Assembly: GCA_963658405.1 (NCBI GenBank)
Contig: CAVKQI010000021.1
Location: forward strand, 1 to 26,100
From: CAG-791 sp963658405
Lineage (GTDB): Bacteria > Bacillota > Clostridia > Lachnospirales > Lachnospiraceae
DNA: 26,100 nt
Direction: 5' to 3'
Part shown: positions 1 through 6,627 of the stretch, in pieces
Numbering within the stretch: position 1 is the stretch's first letter
How the letters are laid out: each line of letters starts with the position of its first letter
Translations under genes and position numbers: made by a program
Notes under the pieces: generated by a model
Told to the model about the DNA's origin: nothing
Databases searched by the model: none
The model's input: the letters and a program-made list of their open reading frames with translations, nothing else

Positions 1-1526
1 TCCAGCACGATCAACTTCGTCATCTTGCAGTCGGCTCCGGTGGAAAGCAGCTTTGATGTCGTTGCAATCACAGGATATGGTGCCGATACCGAGATGAAAT
101 AATCCAGTTTGCTCTTTCCATAGATATCGCTGCCGGTGATCCGTACCACATAGTCCGGATTTTCCTTCACCATATCGGAATTCAAATTCACCAGAGCCTG
201 GCGCATTCTCTCAGCAGCATCCTCCGTGGCACAGAAAACGATGGTCTTTTGCATCCGGCCTGTTGCTTTGAGATAGTCGGTGATCTCACCGGCCACCTGA
301 TAGATGCGGTCCTCTATGATGATGTCGTAGTCATAGTCGCTGTTGGTATAGATGCGGTCTTCGATCTCCTGACCATAAATGTCGGTTTGTCCCTTGTAGG
401 GCCGCCACCCATCAGCGATATCAGTCTTTATATTGATCACCTTGAAGGGCGCAAGGAAACCATCCTCAATGCCTTCCTTCAGGCTATAGGTGTAGACAGG
501 ATCTCCGAAATAGCTGATATTGGAAACATACTTGGTTTCCTTCGGTGTTGCCGTCATACCGATCTGCGTAGCAGACTTAAAATAATCCAAAATCAGCCGC
601 CAGCGACTTTCCTCTTTGGCTGATCCTCTGTGGCACTCGTCCACGATGATCAGATCAAAAAAGTCCGGCTGAAACAGCCGGCTGAAATGCTCCTCGCCCT
701 CATCCCCGACAAGCTGCTGGTAAAGCGAGAAATATACCTCGTGGGAGGTGATAGTGCTCTTATCGTCCTTGGCAACGTTGATCTTGTGAATCACCTTTTC
801 TAACGGAGCAAAGTCCTGTTGAATCGACTGATCCACAAGGATATTCCGATCGGCCAGATACAGGATTTTCCGCTTCATGCCGCTCTGCAGCAGGCGATAC
901 ACGATCTGAAATGCCGTATAGGTCTTTCCTGTGCCGGTTGCCATGACAAGAAGAAGCCTGTCCTGGCCTCTTGCAATGGCATCCAAGGTACGGTTGATCG
1001 CAATGCGCTGATAATAGCGCGGCGGATAGGTGGTCTGACTGCTGTAATATGGCTGCGCAATGATGGCTTCCTGATTCTGCGTCAATCCGACTCCGCCGTT
1101 CTGCTCCGCTTTATATCGGGCAATCAGTTCTTCTTCTGTTGGAAACTCATCCAGCCCGAGCCGGCGCTCGGTTCCTGTCAAAAAGTCATGCTCCACAAAG
1201 CCATCGCCATTAGAGCTGTATGCGAACGGAAGGTCCAGCATACGGGCATAGGTCATGGCCTGCTGTAATCCATGAGAAATGGAATGTTTGTTATCCTTTG
1301 CCTCAATCACGGCAATCGGGTTATTGGCATTCAGATAAAGGAGATAATCTGCTCGCTTCGGCTTTTCACGGACGACAAAATTCCCCTTCAGGTTAATCCG
1401 GCCATCCGTGACCTGCGTTTCCATGGTGATCTTTTTCTGATTCCACTTGGAAGTGATCGCCGGCGTGATATATTGCAGCTTGATGTCCTCTTCCGACATG
1501 CCTTTCTTAGGGAGAATCATACTCAT
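1..1526 (-). CDS. hsdR: Type I restriction enzyme R subunit (HsdR), 3' end outside window
   Basis: The minus strand reads open from the ATG at 1526 to the window edge (508 codons, no stop), so the C-terminus is missing. HsdR is the nuclease and ATP-driven DNA translocase of type I restriction-modification complexes (with HsdM and HsdS), which cut unmodified foreign DNA. Seen in the translation: an N-terminal PD-(D/E)xK nuclease core (RADYLLY with D60, then AVIEAKD with E75 and K77), Walker A ATGTGKT at about 196-202, the DEAD-like box DECH at 296-299, motif III TATP at 325-328, and the start of the second RecA domain (KTIVFCAT, then TTSKLLSTGADCKM). This arrangement fits the shorter EcoEI-like HsdR group. 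The start is fixed by AGGAGG at 1536-1541, 9 nt upstream. The gene is visibly A/T-richer than the rest of the window, suggesting acquisition. hsdM and hsdS are not visible and could lie beyond position 1. Confidence 0.93.
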   Translation of the reverse strand, partial: MSMILPKKGMSEEDIKLQYITPAITSKWNQKKITMETQVTDGRINLKGNFVVREKPKRADYLLYLNANNPIAVIEAKDNKHSISHGLQQAMTYARMLDLPFAYSSNGDGFVEHDFLTGTERRLGLDEFPTEEELIARYKAEQNGGVGLTQNQEAIIAQPYYSSQTTYPPRYYQRIAINRTLDAIARGQDRLLLVMATGTGKTYTAFQIVYRLLQSGMKRKILYLADRNILVDQSIQQDFAPLEKVIHKINVAKDDKSTITSHEVYFSLYQQLVGDEGEEHFSRLFQPDFFDLIIVDECHRGSAKEESRWRLILDYFKSATQIGMTATPKETKYVSNISYFGDPVYTYSLKEGIEDGFLAPFKVINIKTDIADGWRPYKGQTDIYGQEIEDRIYTNSDYDYDIIIEDRIYQVAGEITDYLKATGRMQKTIVFCATEDAAERMRQALVNLNSDMVKENPDYVVRITGSDIYGKSKLDYFISVSAPYPVIATTSKLLSTGADCKMTKLIVL

Positions 1527-1575
1527 CGAGTCCGGCCTCCTAACATCTCGTAAAATATCATTTTCGAGTAATTCT

Positions 1576-1581
1576 ATTATA
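1576..1581 (-). promoter_or_regulatory. Probable -10 box of the hsdR promoter
   Basis: On the minus strand this is a perfect TATAAT, about 50 nt upstream of the hsdR start codon and 34 nt upstream of its AGGAGG. No good -35 hexamer lies 16-18 nt further upstream (the best is about TCTGAA), so the assignment rests on the -10 and its position alone. Confidence 0.5.
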
Positions 1582-1857
1582 GCAGAACAGGTTCTTTTCT
1601 TCAGAAATTCCTTGCGTTTTTCAAGACATCGTGCGCATCTAATACCGGAAAATTTTATCACCATCATCCATGGCAAAATCTCCATCATTTTATGGCGAAG
1701 TGATAGAGATTCCCATGAGAACATTCGACTATACAGTGAATGCTGCCGAACTGCTGCCTCGGGAGACTGATCAGCGTACAGGAGGCATTCATGCATAGAA
1801 GTGCAAACAGGAACTGGGACTTATCCTTGAACCTAATACTGATAACACAAAATTAAC
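1582..1857. other. Divergent intergenic region between hsdR and the GH31 gene
   Basis: This stretch separates the divergent hsdR (-) and GH31 (+) genes and holds no recognisable gene. One 42-codon plus-strand open frame (1670-1798, starting MAKSPSFYGEVIEIP) has protein-like composition but no Shine-Dalgarno sequence and no family I recognise. It could be a chance frame or a remnant of a lost gene. The region is A/T-rich like hsdR and unlike the GC-rich genes to the right, so a transfer boundary may lie near here. Confidence 0.4.
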
Positions 1858-1886
1858 TTTACATAACCATCCTGTGAGAGTATGAT
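1858..1886 (+). promoter_or_regulatory. Sigma-A-type promoter of the GH31 gene
   Basis: TTTACA (1858-1863) and TATGAT (1881-1886) are separated by exactly 17 nt, and each differs from the consensus at one base. The predicted start of transcription is near 1893, giving a leader of about 70 nt that contains the palindromic operator at 1903-1916 and the AGGAGG at 1952-1957. A further TATAAT at 1926-1931 lacks a good -35 partner. Confidence 0.7.
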
Positions 1887-1902
1887 AATTTTACAGCAAC
1901 AA

Positions 1903-1916
1903 GGAAAACGTTTTCC
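1903..1916. promoter_or_regulatory. 14-bp palindromic operator, LacI/CcpA type
   Basis: GGAAAACGTTTTCC is a perfect palindrome with the central CG step and A-tract/T-tract flanks typical of LacI-family operators. It also resembles the catabolite responsive element bound by CcpA. It lies about 10-24 nt downstream of the predicted transcription start of the GH31 gene, a position suited to road-block repression. The palindrome is directly visible. The regulator is inferred, and no LacI-family gene lies in the window. Confidence 0.6.
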
Positions 1917-1965
1917 GTTTTCGCATATAATTCTGCTTTCTATTTCATTTCAGGAGGTATGTGCC

Positions 1966-4374
1966 ATGAATTTACACCTGCCAAAGGACCAGACCTGCGG
2001 CGCCGCGAAGGGAGGCGCTGTCGTTCAGGGGGAGCATTACCGGATCACTGTGCTGACACCTGCGCTGCTGCGCTTTGAGTACAGCGAGAGCGGTCTCTTT
2101 GAGGATCGCTGCACCCAGCATATCATCAACCGGGATTTCCCGGTGCCTGCCTTTAAGACCTGGCGCTCCGGGGGCTGTCTGTATCTGGAGACGGCGCTGC
2201 TGCGTCTTCGCTACGATGAGAAGGCTCCCTCTGCCTACGGCCTGCAGGTGCGTATTCTCTCCAGCGCCATGGTATGGCATTACGGCGATGAGGGCGGCGC
2301 CATGGATCTGTCCATGAATCTGGGCGGCACGGCCCGCACGCTGGATATGGCGGACGGCGCCATCGACATCGGCGAGGGTCTGATGTCCAGGGGCGGCTAT
2401 GCGGTCTTTGATGACTCCGATGCCCTGCTGATCGGCGAGGATCACTGGATCGAGCGCCGCTCTCACGAGGAGCTGGATCTGTATTTCTTCGGCTACGGTC
2501 ACGATTACAAGCAGTGCCTTAAAGACCTCTACCATCTGGCCGGCCCCACCCCGCTGCTGCCCCGTTTTGCCATGGGCAACTGGTGGAGCAAGTACCATCG
2601 CTATGATGAGGCGGAGTATAAGACCCTGATCACCCGTTTCGAGGAGGAGGGGCTGCCTTTTTCCGTGGCCGTCATCGACATGGACTGGCATCTGGTAAAT
2701 ATCGATAAAAAGTGGGGCACCGGCTGGACCGGCTATACCTGGAACCGGGAGCTTTTCCCGGATCCGCCCGCCTTCCTGCGCTGGCTCCATGAGCACGGCC
2801 TGCAGACTACCCTGAACGTCCATCCCGCCGACGGCGTCCGGGGCTTTGAGGAGCAGTATCCTGCCATGGCCCGGGAGATGGGCATCGATCCTGCCACCGA
2901 GGAGGAAGTAGAATTCGATATCGCGGACCCTCATTTCCTGGATGCGTACTTTCAGTGCATCAGCCATCCCCACGAAAAGGACGGCGTGGACTTCTGGTGG
3001 ATCGACTGGCAGCAGGGCACTGCTACCCGGACGGAGGGCCTCGATCCTCTGTGGATGCTGAATCACTTTTACTATCTGGACAATGCCGGCGAGGGCAAGC
3101 GCCCCCTGATCTTCTCCCGCTATGCGGGCATCGGCAGCCACCGCTATCCCGTGGGCTTTTCCGGCGATACGCTCATCACCTGGGCTTCCCTGGATTTCCA
3201 GCCGTACTTTACCATCCGCGCCGCCAACGTGGGTTATACCTGGTGGAGCCACGACATCGGCGGCCATATGATGGGCGTCCGGGACGATGAGCTGACCGCG
3301 CGCTGGCTGCAGCTGGGCACTTTCTCCCCTATCCTTCGCCTGCACAGCAGCGACAATGACTTTAACGGCAAGGAACCCTGGAAATACAACCGGGAGAGCG
3401 AAGCCGTCATGAAGGAAGCACTGCGGCTGCGCTACCGGCTGGTGCCTTACCTGTATACCATGAACTATCTGACCCACGCCGAGGCCCGTCCCATCGTGAC
3501 GCCTCTGTACTTTGAGGAGCCGGAGCAGCCCCAGGCCTACAGTGTCCGGAATGAGTTCTGGTTCGGCACGCAGATGCTGGTCTGCCCCATTACCACCCCG
3601 CGCGATGCCGTTTCCCTGACCGGCCGGTTTGATGCCTGGCTGCCCGCCGGAGACTGGTATGATTTCGAGGAAGGTACCCGTTATACCGGCGGCAGGATGC
3701 TGCCCATCTTCCGCGGTCTGGAGGAGTGGCCGGTCTTTGTCAAAGCCGGCGGCATCATTCCCATGGACCACGGGGAAGGCTACGATCCGCTCCTGCACAA
3801 TCCTTCCTCCCTGCTGCTGCGCATTTACCCCGGCGCCGACGGAAGCTTCCGGCTGGTGGAGGATGACGGCACTAAGGCAGAGCCCGCCGAGGCAGACTAT
3901 GCCGTGACGGCATATACCTGGAAATGGTCAGAAAAGGCTGTCTTTACCATCCACCCTGCTGCAGGAGACCTTTCCTCCATCCCTGAAAAGCGGCAGTATA
4001 CCCTGGCCTTCTACGGCATACAGGACAGTGCCCTGACTGTGCGCATGGGTGAGGAAATGCTCGCCTGCATCTCCCACTATGATCCGGAAAAGCATCTCCT
4101 CACGGTGACGCTCCCCGCCTGCCCGGTGACAGCATGCCTGACCGTCACCTTTGACAGAAGCGAACGCGCCGAAAACGACAAGCTCTCCCTGGCCTTCCGT
4201 GCCCTGCAGAGAGCCCAGATGAGCTATGATGTCAAGCAGGCGCTGTACAATATCCTCAAGGATTACGGCACCACTCCCGCCTGCCTGACCCCTCTGCATG
4301 CCACAGAGGGCGCGCCCCAGACTGTGCTGGATGTGCTGGACGAGATTATCCTGGCGGATGTCAGCCTTTCCTGA
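1966..4374 (+). CDS. Glycoside hydrolase family 31 (alpha-glucosidase/alpha-xylosidase-like)
   Basis: An 802-residue predicted cytoplasmic enzyme (no signal peptide) that should release terminal alpha-linked sugars from oligosaccharides by a retaining mechanism. GH31 hallmarks: an N-terminal beta-sandwich region; a TIM-barrel with FSVAVIDMDWH; the nucleophile region DFWWIDWQQG with D347 as the likely nucleophile; SRYAGIGSHRYPVGFSGDT with D401 as the likely acid/base; WWSHDIGGH; then LRLHSSDNDFNGKEPWKY and C-terminal beta domains. The nucleophile motif WIDWQQG differs from the WxDMNE form of common alpha-glucosidases, so the substrate cannot be named. The ATG at 1966 is chosen over the in-frame ATG at 1882 because AGGAGG sits 8 nt upstream and the family-like sequence begins after it. 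It is monocistronic, with its own promoter, operator and terminator, which fits sugar-responsive control. Confidence 0.92.
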   Translation: MNLHLPKDQTCGAAKGGAVVQGEHYRITVLTPALLRFEYSESGLFEDRCTQHIINRDFPVPAFKTWRSGGCLYLETALLRLRYDEKAPSAYGLQVRILSSAMVWHYGDEGGAMDLSMNLGGTARTLDMADGAIDIGEGLMSRGGYAVFDDSDALLIGEDHWIERRSHEELDLYFFGYGHDYKQCLKDLYHLAGPTPLLPRFAMGNWWSKYHRYDEAEYKTLITRFEEEGLPFSVAVIDMDWHLVNIDKKWGTGWTGYTWNRELFPDPPAFLRWLHEHGLQTTLNVHPADGVRGFEEQYPAMAREMGIDPATEEEVEFDIADPHFLDAYFQCISHPHEKDGVDFWWIDWQQGTATRTEGLDPLWMLNHFYYLDNAGEGKRPLIFSRYAGIGSHRYPVGFSGDTLITWASLDFQPYFTIRAANVGYTWWSHDIGGHMMGVRDDELTARWLQLGTFSPILRLHSSDNDFNGKEPWKYNRESEAVMKEALRLRYRLVPYLYTMNYLTHAEARPIVTPLYFEEPEQPQAYSVRNEFWFGTQMLVCPITTPRDAVSLTGRFDAWLPAGDWYDFEEGTRYTGGRMLPIFRGLEEWPVFVKAGGIIPMDHGEGYDPLLHNPSSLLLRIYPGADGSFRLVEDDGTKAEPAEADYAVTAYTWKWSEKAVFTIHPAAGDLSSIPEKRQYTLAFYGIQDSALTVRMGEEMLACISHYDPEKHLLTVTLPACPVTACLTVTFDRSERAENDKLSLAFRALQRAQMSYDVKQALYNILKDYGTTPACLTPLHATEGAPQTVLDVLDEIILADVSLS

Positions 4375-4423
4375 AGCCCTGACATGATGATTCTGTCATC
4401 TTACATCTGCATGAATGTATAAG

Positions 4424-4469
4424 AAAAAGCCCATCATCGCGGTTCATTTTTCCGTGATGACGGGCTTTT
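4424..4469. terminator. Bidirectional Rho-independent terminator
   Basis: The stem GCCCATCATCGCGG / CCGTGATGACGGGC is flanked by AAAAA on the left and TTTT on the right. The two non-Watson-Crick positions are G-U or A-C depending on the strand. It lies between the convergent GH31 (+) and murG (-) genes and can serve both. The minus-strand U-tract (TTTTTCTTAT) is the better one. Confidence 0.85.
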
Positions 4470-4478
4470 CGATTACTT

Positions 4479-4517
4479 TTTTCGTTTACTCTTTTCGTTT
4501 ACACTCTTCGTTTTATC
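4479..4517 (+). repeat. 13-bp tandem repeat, three copies
   Basis: Three consecutive 13-nt units, TTTTCGTTTACTC, TTTTCGTTTACAC and TCTTCGTTTTATC, directly follow the terminator. The first two differ at one base; the third is more diverged. They are non-coding and the function is unknown. Confidence 0.7.
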
Positions 4518-4625
4518 TACTGTACAGACACCAACCGGTGACGAGGCCGCCGCGCATGAGGCTGCCCTGTGAACTATAAGCCACTGGCTTCCCGGTCGGC
4601 TTTTCCTCTGCTCTGTCGTCTCTTT

Positions 4626-5696
4626 TCAGCCGGCTTTCTTGATCAGTTCCATGATGATGGAAATGGAATTGAGCAGGCTGCTCTTTGACATAGCGTCGAT
4701 GTAGAACTGGCGCTCGAAGTAGAGCTTGTGCACGCTGTCCACGATCACATCCGGCAGGGCATCGTCCTCTACCACCATGCTGTAGCCCTGCTGCTCAAAG
4801 GATCTGGCATTCAGGATCTGATCGCCCCGGCTGCTCTTTGCCGGCAGGGGCACCAGGATGTTGGGCTTTTTCAGTGCCAGCAGCTCAAAGATCGCATTGG
4901 CGCCGGCCCGGCTGATGACGAGATCCGCCAGGGCAAAGAGGTCCTTCAGCTCCTCATTGACATACTCGAACTGCTTGTAGCCCGGGATCGTCAGCTTCAG
5001 ATTATCCACTTTGTCCTTGCCGCAGAGGTGAACGATATTAAAATCGGGCAGGAGCTTGTCCAGGTTGTCCCGCACTGCTTCATTCACCGATGCCGCGCCC
5101 AGACTGCCGCCGATGACCATCAATACCGGCTTGGTGTCCGCAAAGCCGCAGAAGGCTCTGCCCGCCTCGGCATCTCCCTGAAAGAGCTCGTCCCGGATGG
5201 GTGTGCCTGTGAGCACGGCCTTGGATGCCGGCAGATCCTTTAAGGTCTCCGGGAAATCACAGCAGATCTTCTGGGCGCAGGGGATACAGAGCTTATTGGC
5301 CAGGCCCGGCGTCATGTCCGACTCATGGATGATGCAGGGAATGTGCAGTCTATGCGCTGCCCGCACCACCGGCACGCTGACATAGCCGCCCTTGGAAAAG
5401 ACCAGGTCAGGCTTATAGCCCTTCAGAAAACGGAAGGCCTCCTTATAGCCCTTGATGACCCGGAAGGGATCCGAGAAGTTCTTGGGATCAAAGTAGCGGC
5501 GCAGCTTGCCTGTCTCTATGCCCAGGTAGGGAATGCCGCATTCCTCGATGAGTTTCTTTTCGATGCCGTTTAAGGATCCGATATAGTAGATCTCATAGCC
5601 TGCCTTCTTCAGGTAGGGCAAAAGTGCGATATTCGGCGTCACATGGCCGGCCGTACCGCCGCCGGTCAGTACGATTTTCTTTCTATCCTTCCCCAT
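4626..5696 (-). CDS. murG: MurG: UDP-GlcNAc:lipid I N-acetylglucosaminyltransferase
   Basis: 356 residues, normal for MurG. The enzyme adds GlcNAc from UDP-GlcNAc to undecaprenyl-pyrophosphoryl-MurNAc-pentapeptide (lipid I) at the inner face of the membrane, producing lipid II for peptidoglycan. Seen: the N-terminal glycine-rich loop TGGGTAGHVTPN (about 11-22), FSKGGYVSVPV and HESD (124-127) in the acceptor domain, GGSLGAASVNE (196-206), and the donor-site signature SRAGANAIFELLALKKPNILVPLP starting at 262. It lies outside any division/cell-wall cluster, so a second murG copy elsewhere is possible. The Shine-Dalgarno sequence is weak: AAAGGA abuts the ATG and GGGAG lies about 12 nt upstream. 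No alternative start fits better, because the glycine-rich loop begins only 11 residues in. Confidence 0.94.
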   Translation of the reverse strand: MGKDRKKIVLTGGGTAGHVTPNIALLPYLKKAGYEIYYIGSLNGIEKKLIEECGIPYLGIETGKLRRYFDPKNFSDPFRVIKGYKEAFRFLKGYKPDLVFSKGGYVSVPVVRAAHRLHIPCIIHESDMTPGLANKLCIPCAQKICCDFPETLKDLPASKAVLTGTPIRDELFQGDAEAGRAFCGFADTKPVLMVIGGSLGAASVNEAVRDNLDKLLPDFNIVHLCGKDKVDNLKLTIPGYKQFEYVNEELKDLFALADLVISRAGANAIFELLALKKPNILVPLPAKSSRGDQILNARSFEQQGYSMVVEDDALPDVIVDSVHKLYFERQFYIDAMSKSSLLNSISIIMELIKKAG

Positions 5697-5761
5697 TTCC
5701 TTTAATCACTCCCACTGCTTTACTTGCTATTCTGACTTTTCCGCTGCCGTCTGTGCAGGTC

Positions 5762-5802
5762 GCCTGCCGGAAAGTCTGCCTGCCGGGCGATTACCGGCAG
5801 GC
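5762..5802. repeat. GC-rich inverted and direct repeat between murG and the TSCPD gene
   Basis: GCCTGCCGG occurs at 5762-5770 and 5778-5786, and its exact inverse CCGGCAGGC at 5794-5802, forming a 9-bp perfect stem with a 7-nt loop plus a spare arm that could swap. There is no U-tract on either strand, so it is not a standard terminator. It could be a processing or transcript-stability element in the TSCPD-murG transcript. Confidence 0.6.
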
Positions 5803-5846
5803 TGCTCCCCTGCGCTGCATGGAGACACACTGCTGTACCATCTGTC

Positions 5847-6092
5847 TTACTGCGCGATGGCTTCCCGCAGCGCCATGGCCAGCTGATCCGGACATGATGT
5901 CTCCTTAAAGCCGCATTTGACGCCGGAGACTCTCTCGATGACGTCCTCTGCCTTCTGGCCGATGACCAGCTGGGTGATGCCCTGGAGATTGCCGCTGCAG
6001 CCGCCCTTGAAGGCTACGTGGCGGATGATGTGATCGTCGTCCAGCTCGATCTCGATTTCTGATGAACAGGTTCCCTTTGTCTTGTAGATCAT
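5847..6092 (-). CDS. TSCPD-domain protein (TIGR03905-like)
   Basis: 81 residues, full length for this small family. It carries cysteines in CSSE, GGCSGN and VKCGFKETSCPDQLA; the last is the eponymous TSCPD motif, also found in the C-terminal domain of some ribonucleotide reductases, where a metal-binding role has been suggested. The biochemical role of the stand-alone protein is not established. The start is supported by GGAG 5 nt upstream of the ATG. It lies upstream of murG and downstream of the SMR gene on the same strand. The 113-nt leader forms a hairpin and shares a 17-nt Shine-Dalgarno-proximal motif with the pstB leader. Confidence 0.85.
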   Translation of the reverse strand: MIYKTKGTCSSEIEIELDDDHIIRHVAFKGGCSGNLQGITQLVIGQKAEDVIERVSGVKCGFKETSCPDQLAMALREAIAQ

Positions 6093-6097
6093 ATACG

Positions 6098-6162
6098 CTC
6101 CATTCTGCAGGCGCTCTCACAGGAGGGATCGCAGTCCGGTTTTCGTCTGCTGTGCGATCTCC
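6098..6162 (-). promoter_or_regulatory. Structured leader of the TSCPD gene
   Basis: In minus-strand sense, GGAGATCGCA pairs with TGCGAT-CC-CTCC (plus-strand arms 6122-6133 and 6153-6162, with a 2-nt bulge). This is followed by GCGCCTGCAGAATGGAG (6098-6114), which contains the ribosome binding site. CTCC at the base of the hairpin could instead pair with the GGAG, so two mutually exclusive folds are possible. The 17-mer recurs with one change at 22800-22816 before pstB. Folding is by eye. Confidence 0.45.
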
Positions 6163-6205
6163 GGATCCCTGCTGCCTGTGAGGCCTGCCGTGTACACTGT
6201 ATTTT

Positions 6206-6526
6206 TTATCTGGTTCCGCCCAGGTTCAGCAATATCCCGCCGATCACGATCAGCGCGATACCCAGAATGCCCGGAACGCTGATCTTTTCCCCGAAGAAGA
6301 GGACAGAGATCAGAGTAGTCGCCACAATGCCGACGCCGCACCAGATGGCATAAGATAGATTCAAATCTAATTTTACCATGGCTTTTCCAAATGCCAAGTA
6401 GCACAGCACATAAAAAACAACGCAGGCGATGGTGGGATACAGCCTGGTGAAGCCGTTGGAATACTTTAAAAAGGATGTGGCGATGATTTCAAACACGATA
6501 GCAATGACCAGCAGTACGTACTGCAT
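6206..6526 (-). CDS. Small multidrug resistance (SMR) family transporter
   Basis: 106 residues with four hydrophobic helices, the size and topology of SMR proteins, which work as antiparallel dimers exchanging protons for cationic drugs or metabolites. The essential membrane glutamate is E13 (VFEIIATSFLKYSNGF, equivalent to EmrE E14). LSYAIWCGVGIV matches the EmrE YAIWxGVG helix, favouring the Qac/EmrE-type subgroup over the guanidinium exporters. There is only one SMR gene, so a homodimer is expected. The correct start is the ATG at 6526: the in-frame ATG at 6538 is part of the ribosome binding site (ATGGAGGT, then AAAA, then ATG). It is preceded by a three-hairpin leader element (6530-6625) that fills the whole space to tex. 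Confidence 0.93.
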   Translation of the reverse strand: MQYVLLVIAIVFEIIATSFLKYSNGFTRLYPTIACVVFYVLCYLAFGKAMVKLDLNLSYAIWCGVGIVATTLISVLFFGEKISVPGILGIALIVIGGILLNLGGTR

Positions 6527-6529
6527 TTT

Positions 6530-6625
6530 TACCTCCATGCCGCTGTTTTACAGCGGCAGCGCGAAGGGAATTTCGCGAAGGCGAATTCCCTGATGCGATT
6601 TCGAATTGATGCCGTTTACGGTATC
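6530..6625 (-). promoter_or_regulatory. Three-hairpin leader element, copy A (before the SMR gene)
   Basis: On plus coordinates, hairpin 1 is GCCGCTGT/ACAGCGGC (6539-6557), ending 2 nt from the GGAGGT ribosome binding site. Hairpin 2 is GGGAATT/AATTCCC (6566-6590) around T-CGC-GAAG-GCG. Hairpin 3 is GATGCCG/CGGTATC (6608-6625) with one G-U pair. The same three-part layout with different but still complementary arms occurs at 21890-21988. It may be a structured mRNA leader or a miniature repetitive element. Its 3-stem layout has no U-tract, so it is not a simple terminator. Confidence 0.7.
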
Positions 6626-6627
6626 CC

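Noticed and set aside
1670..1798. 42-codon plus-strand frame upstream of the GH31 gene
   Set aside because: Protein-like composition but no ribosome binding site and no recognisable family; kept only as a possible remnant in the gap description.
1972..3798. 608-codon open frame antisense to the GH31 gene
   Set aside because: It lies wholly opposite a clear GH31 enzyme, has no family resemblance and is rich in residues expected from reading GC-biased codons backwards.
5762..5802. Hairpin between murG and the TSCPD gene as a terminator
   Set aside because: The stem is strong but neither strand has a U-tract, so it is listed only as a repeat.
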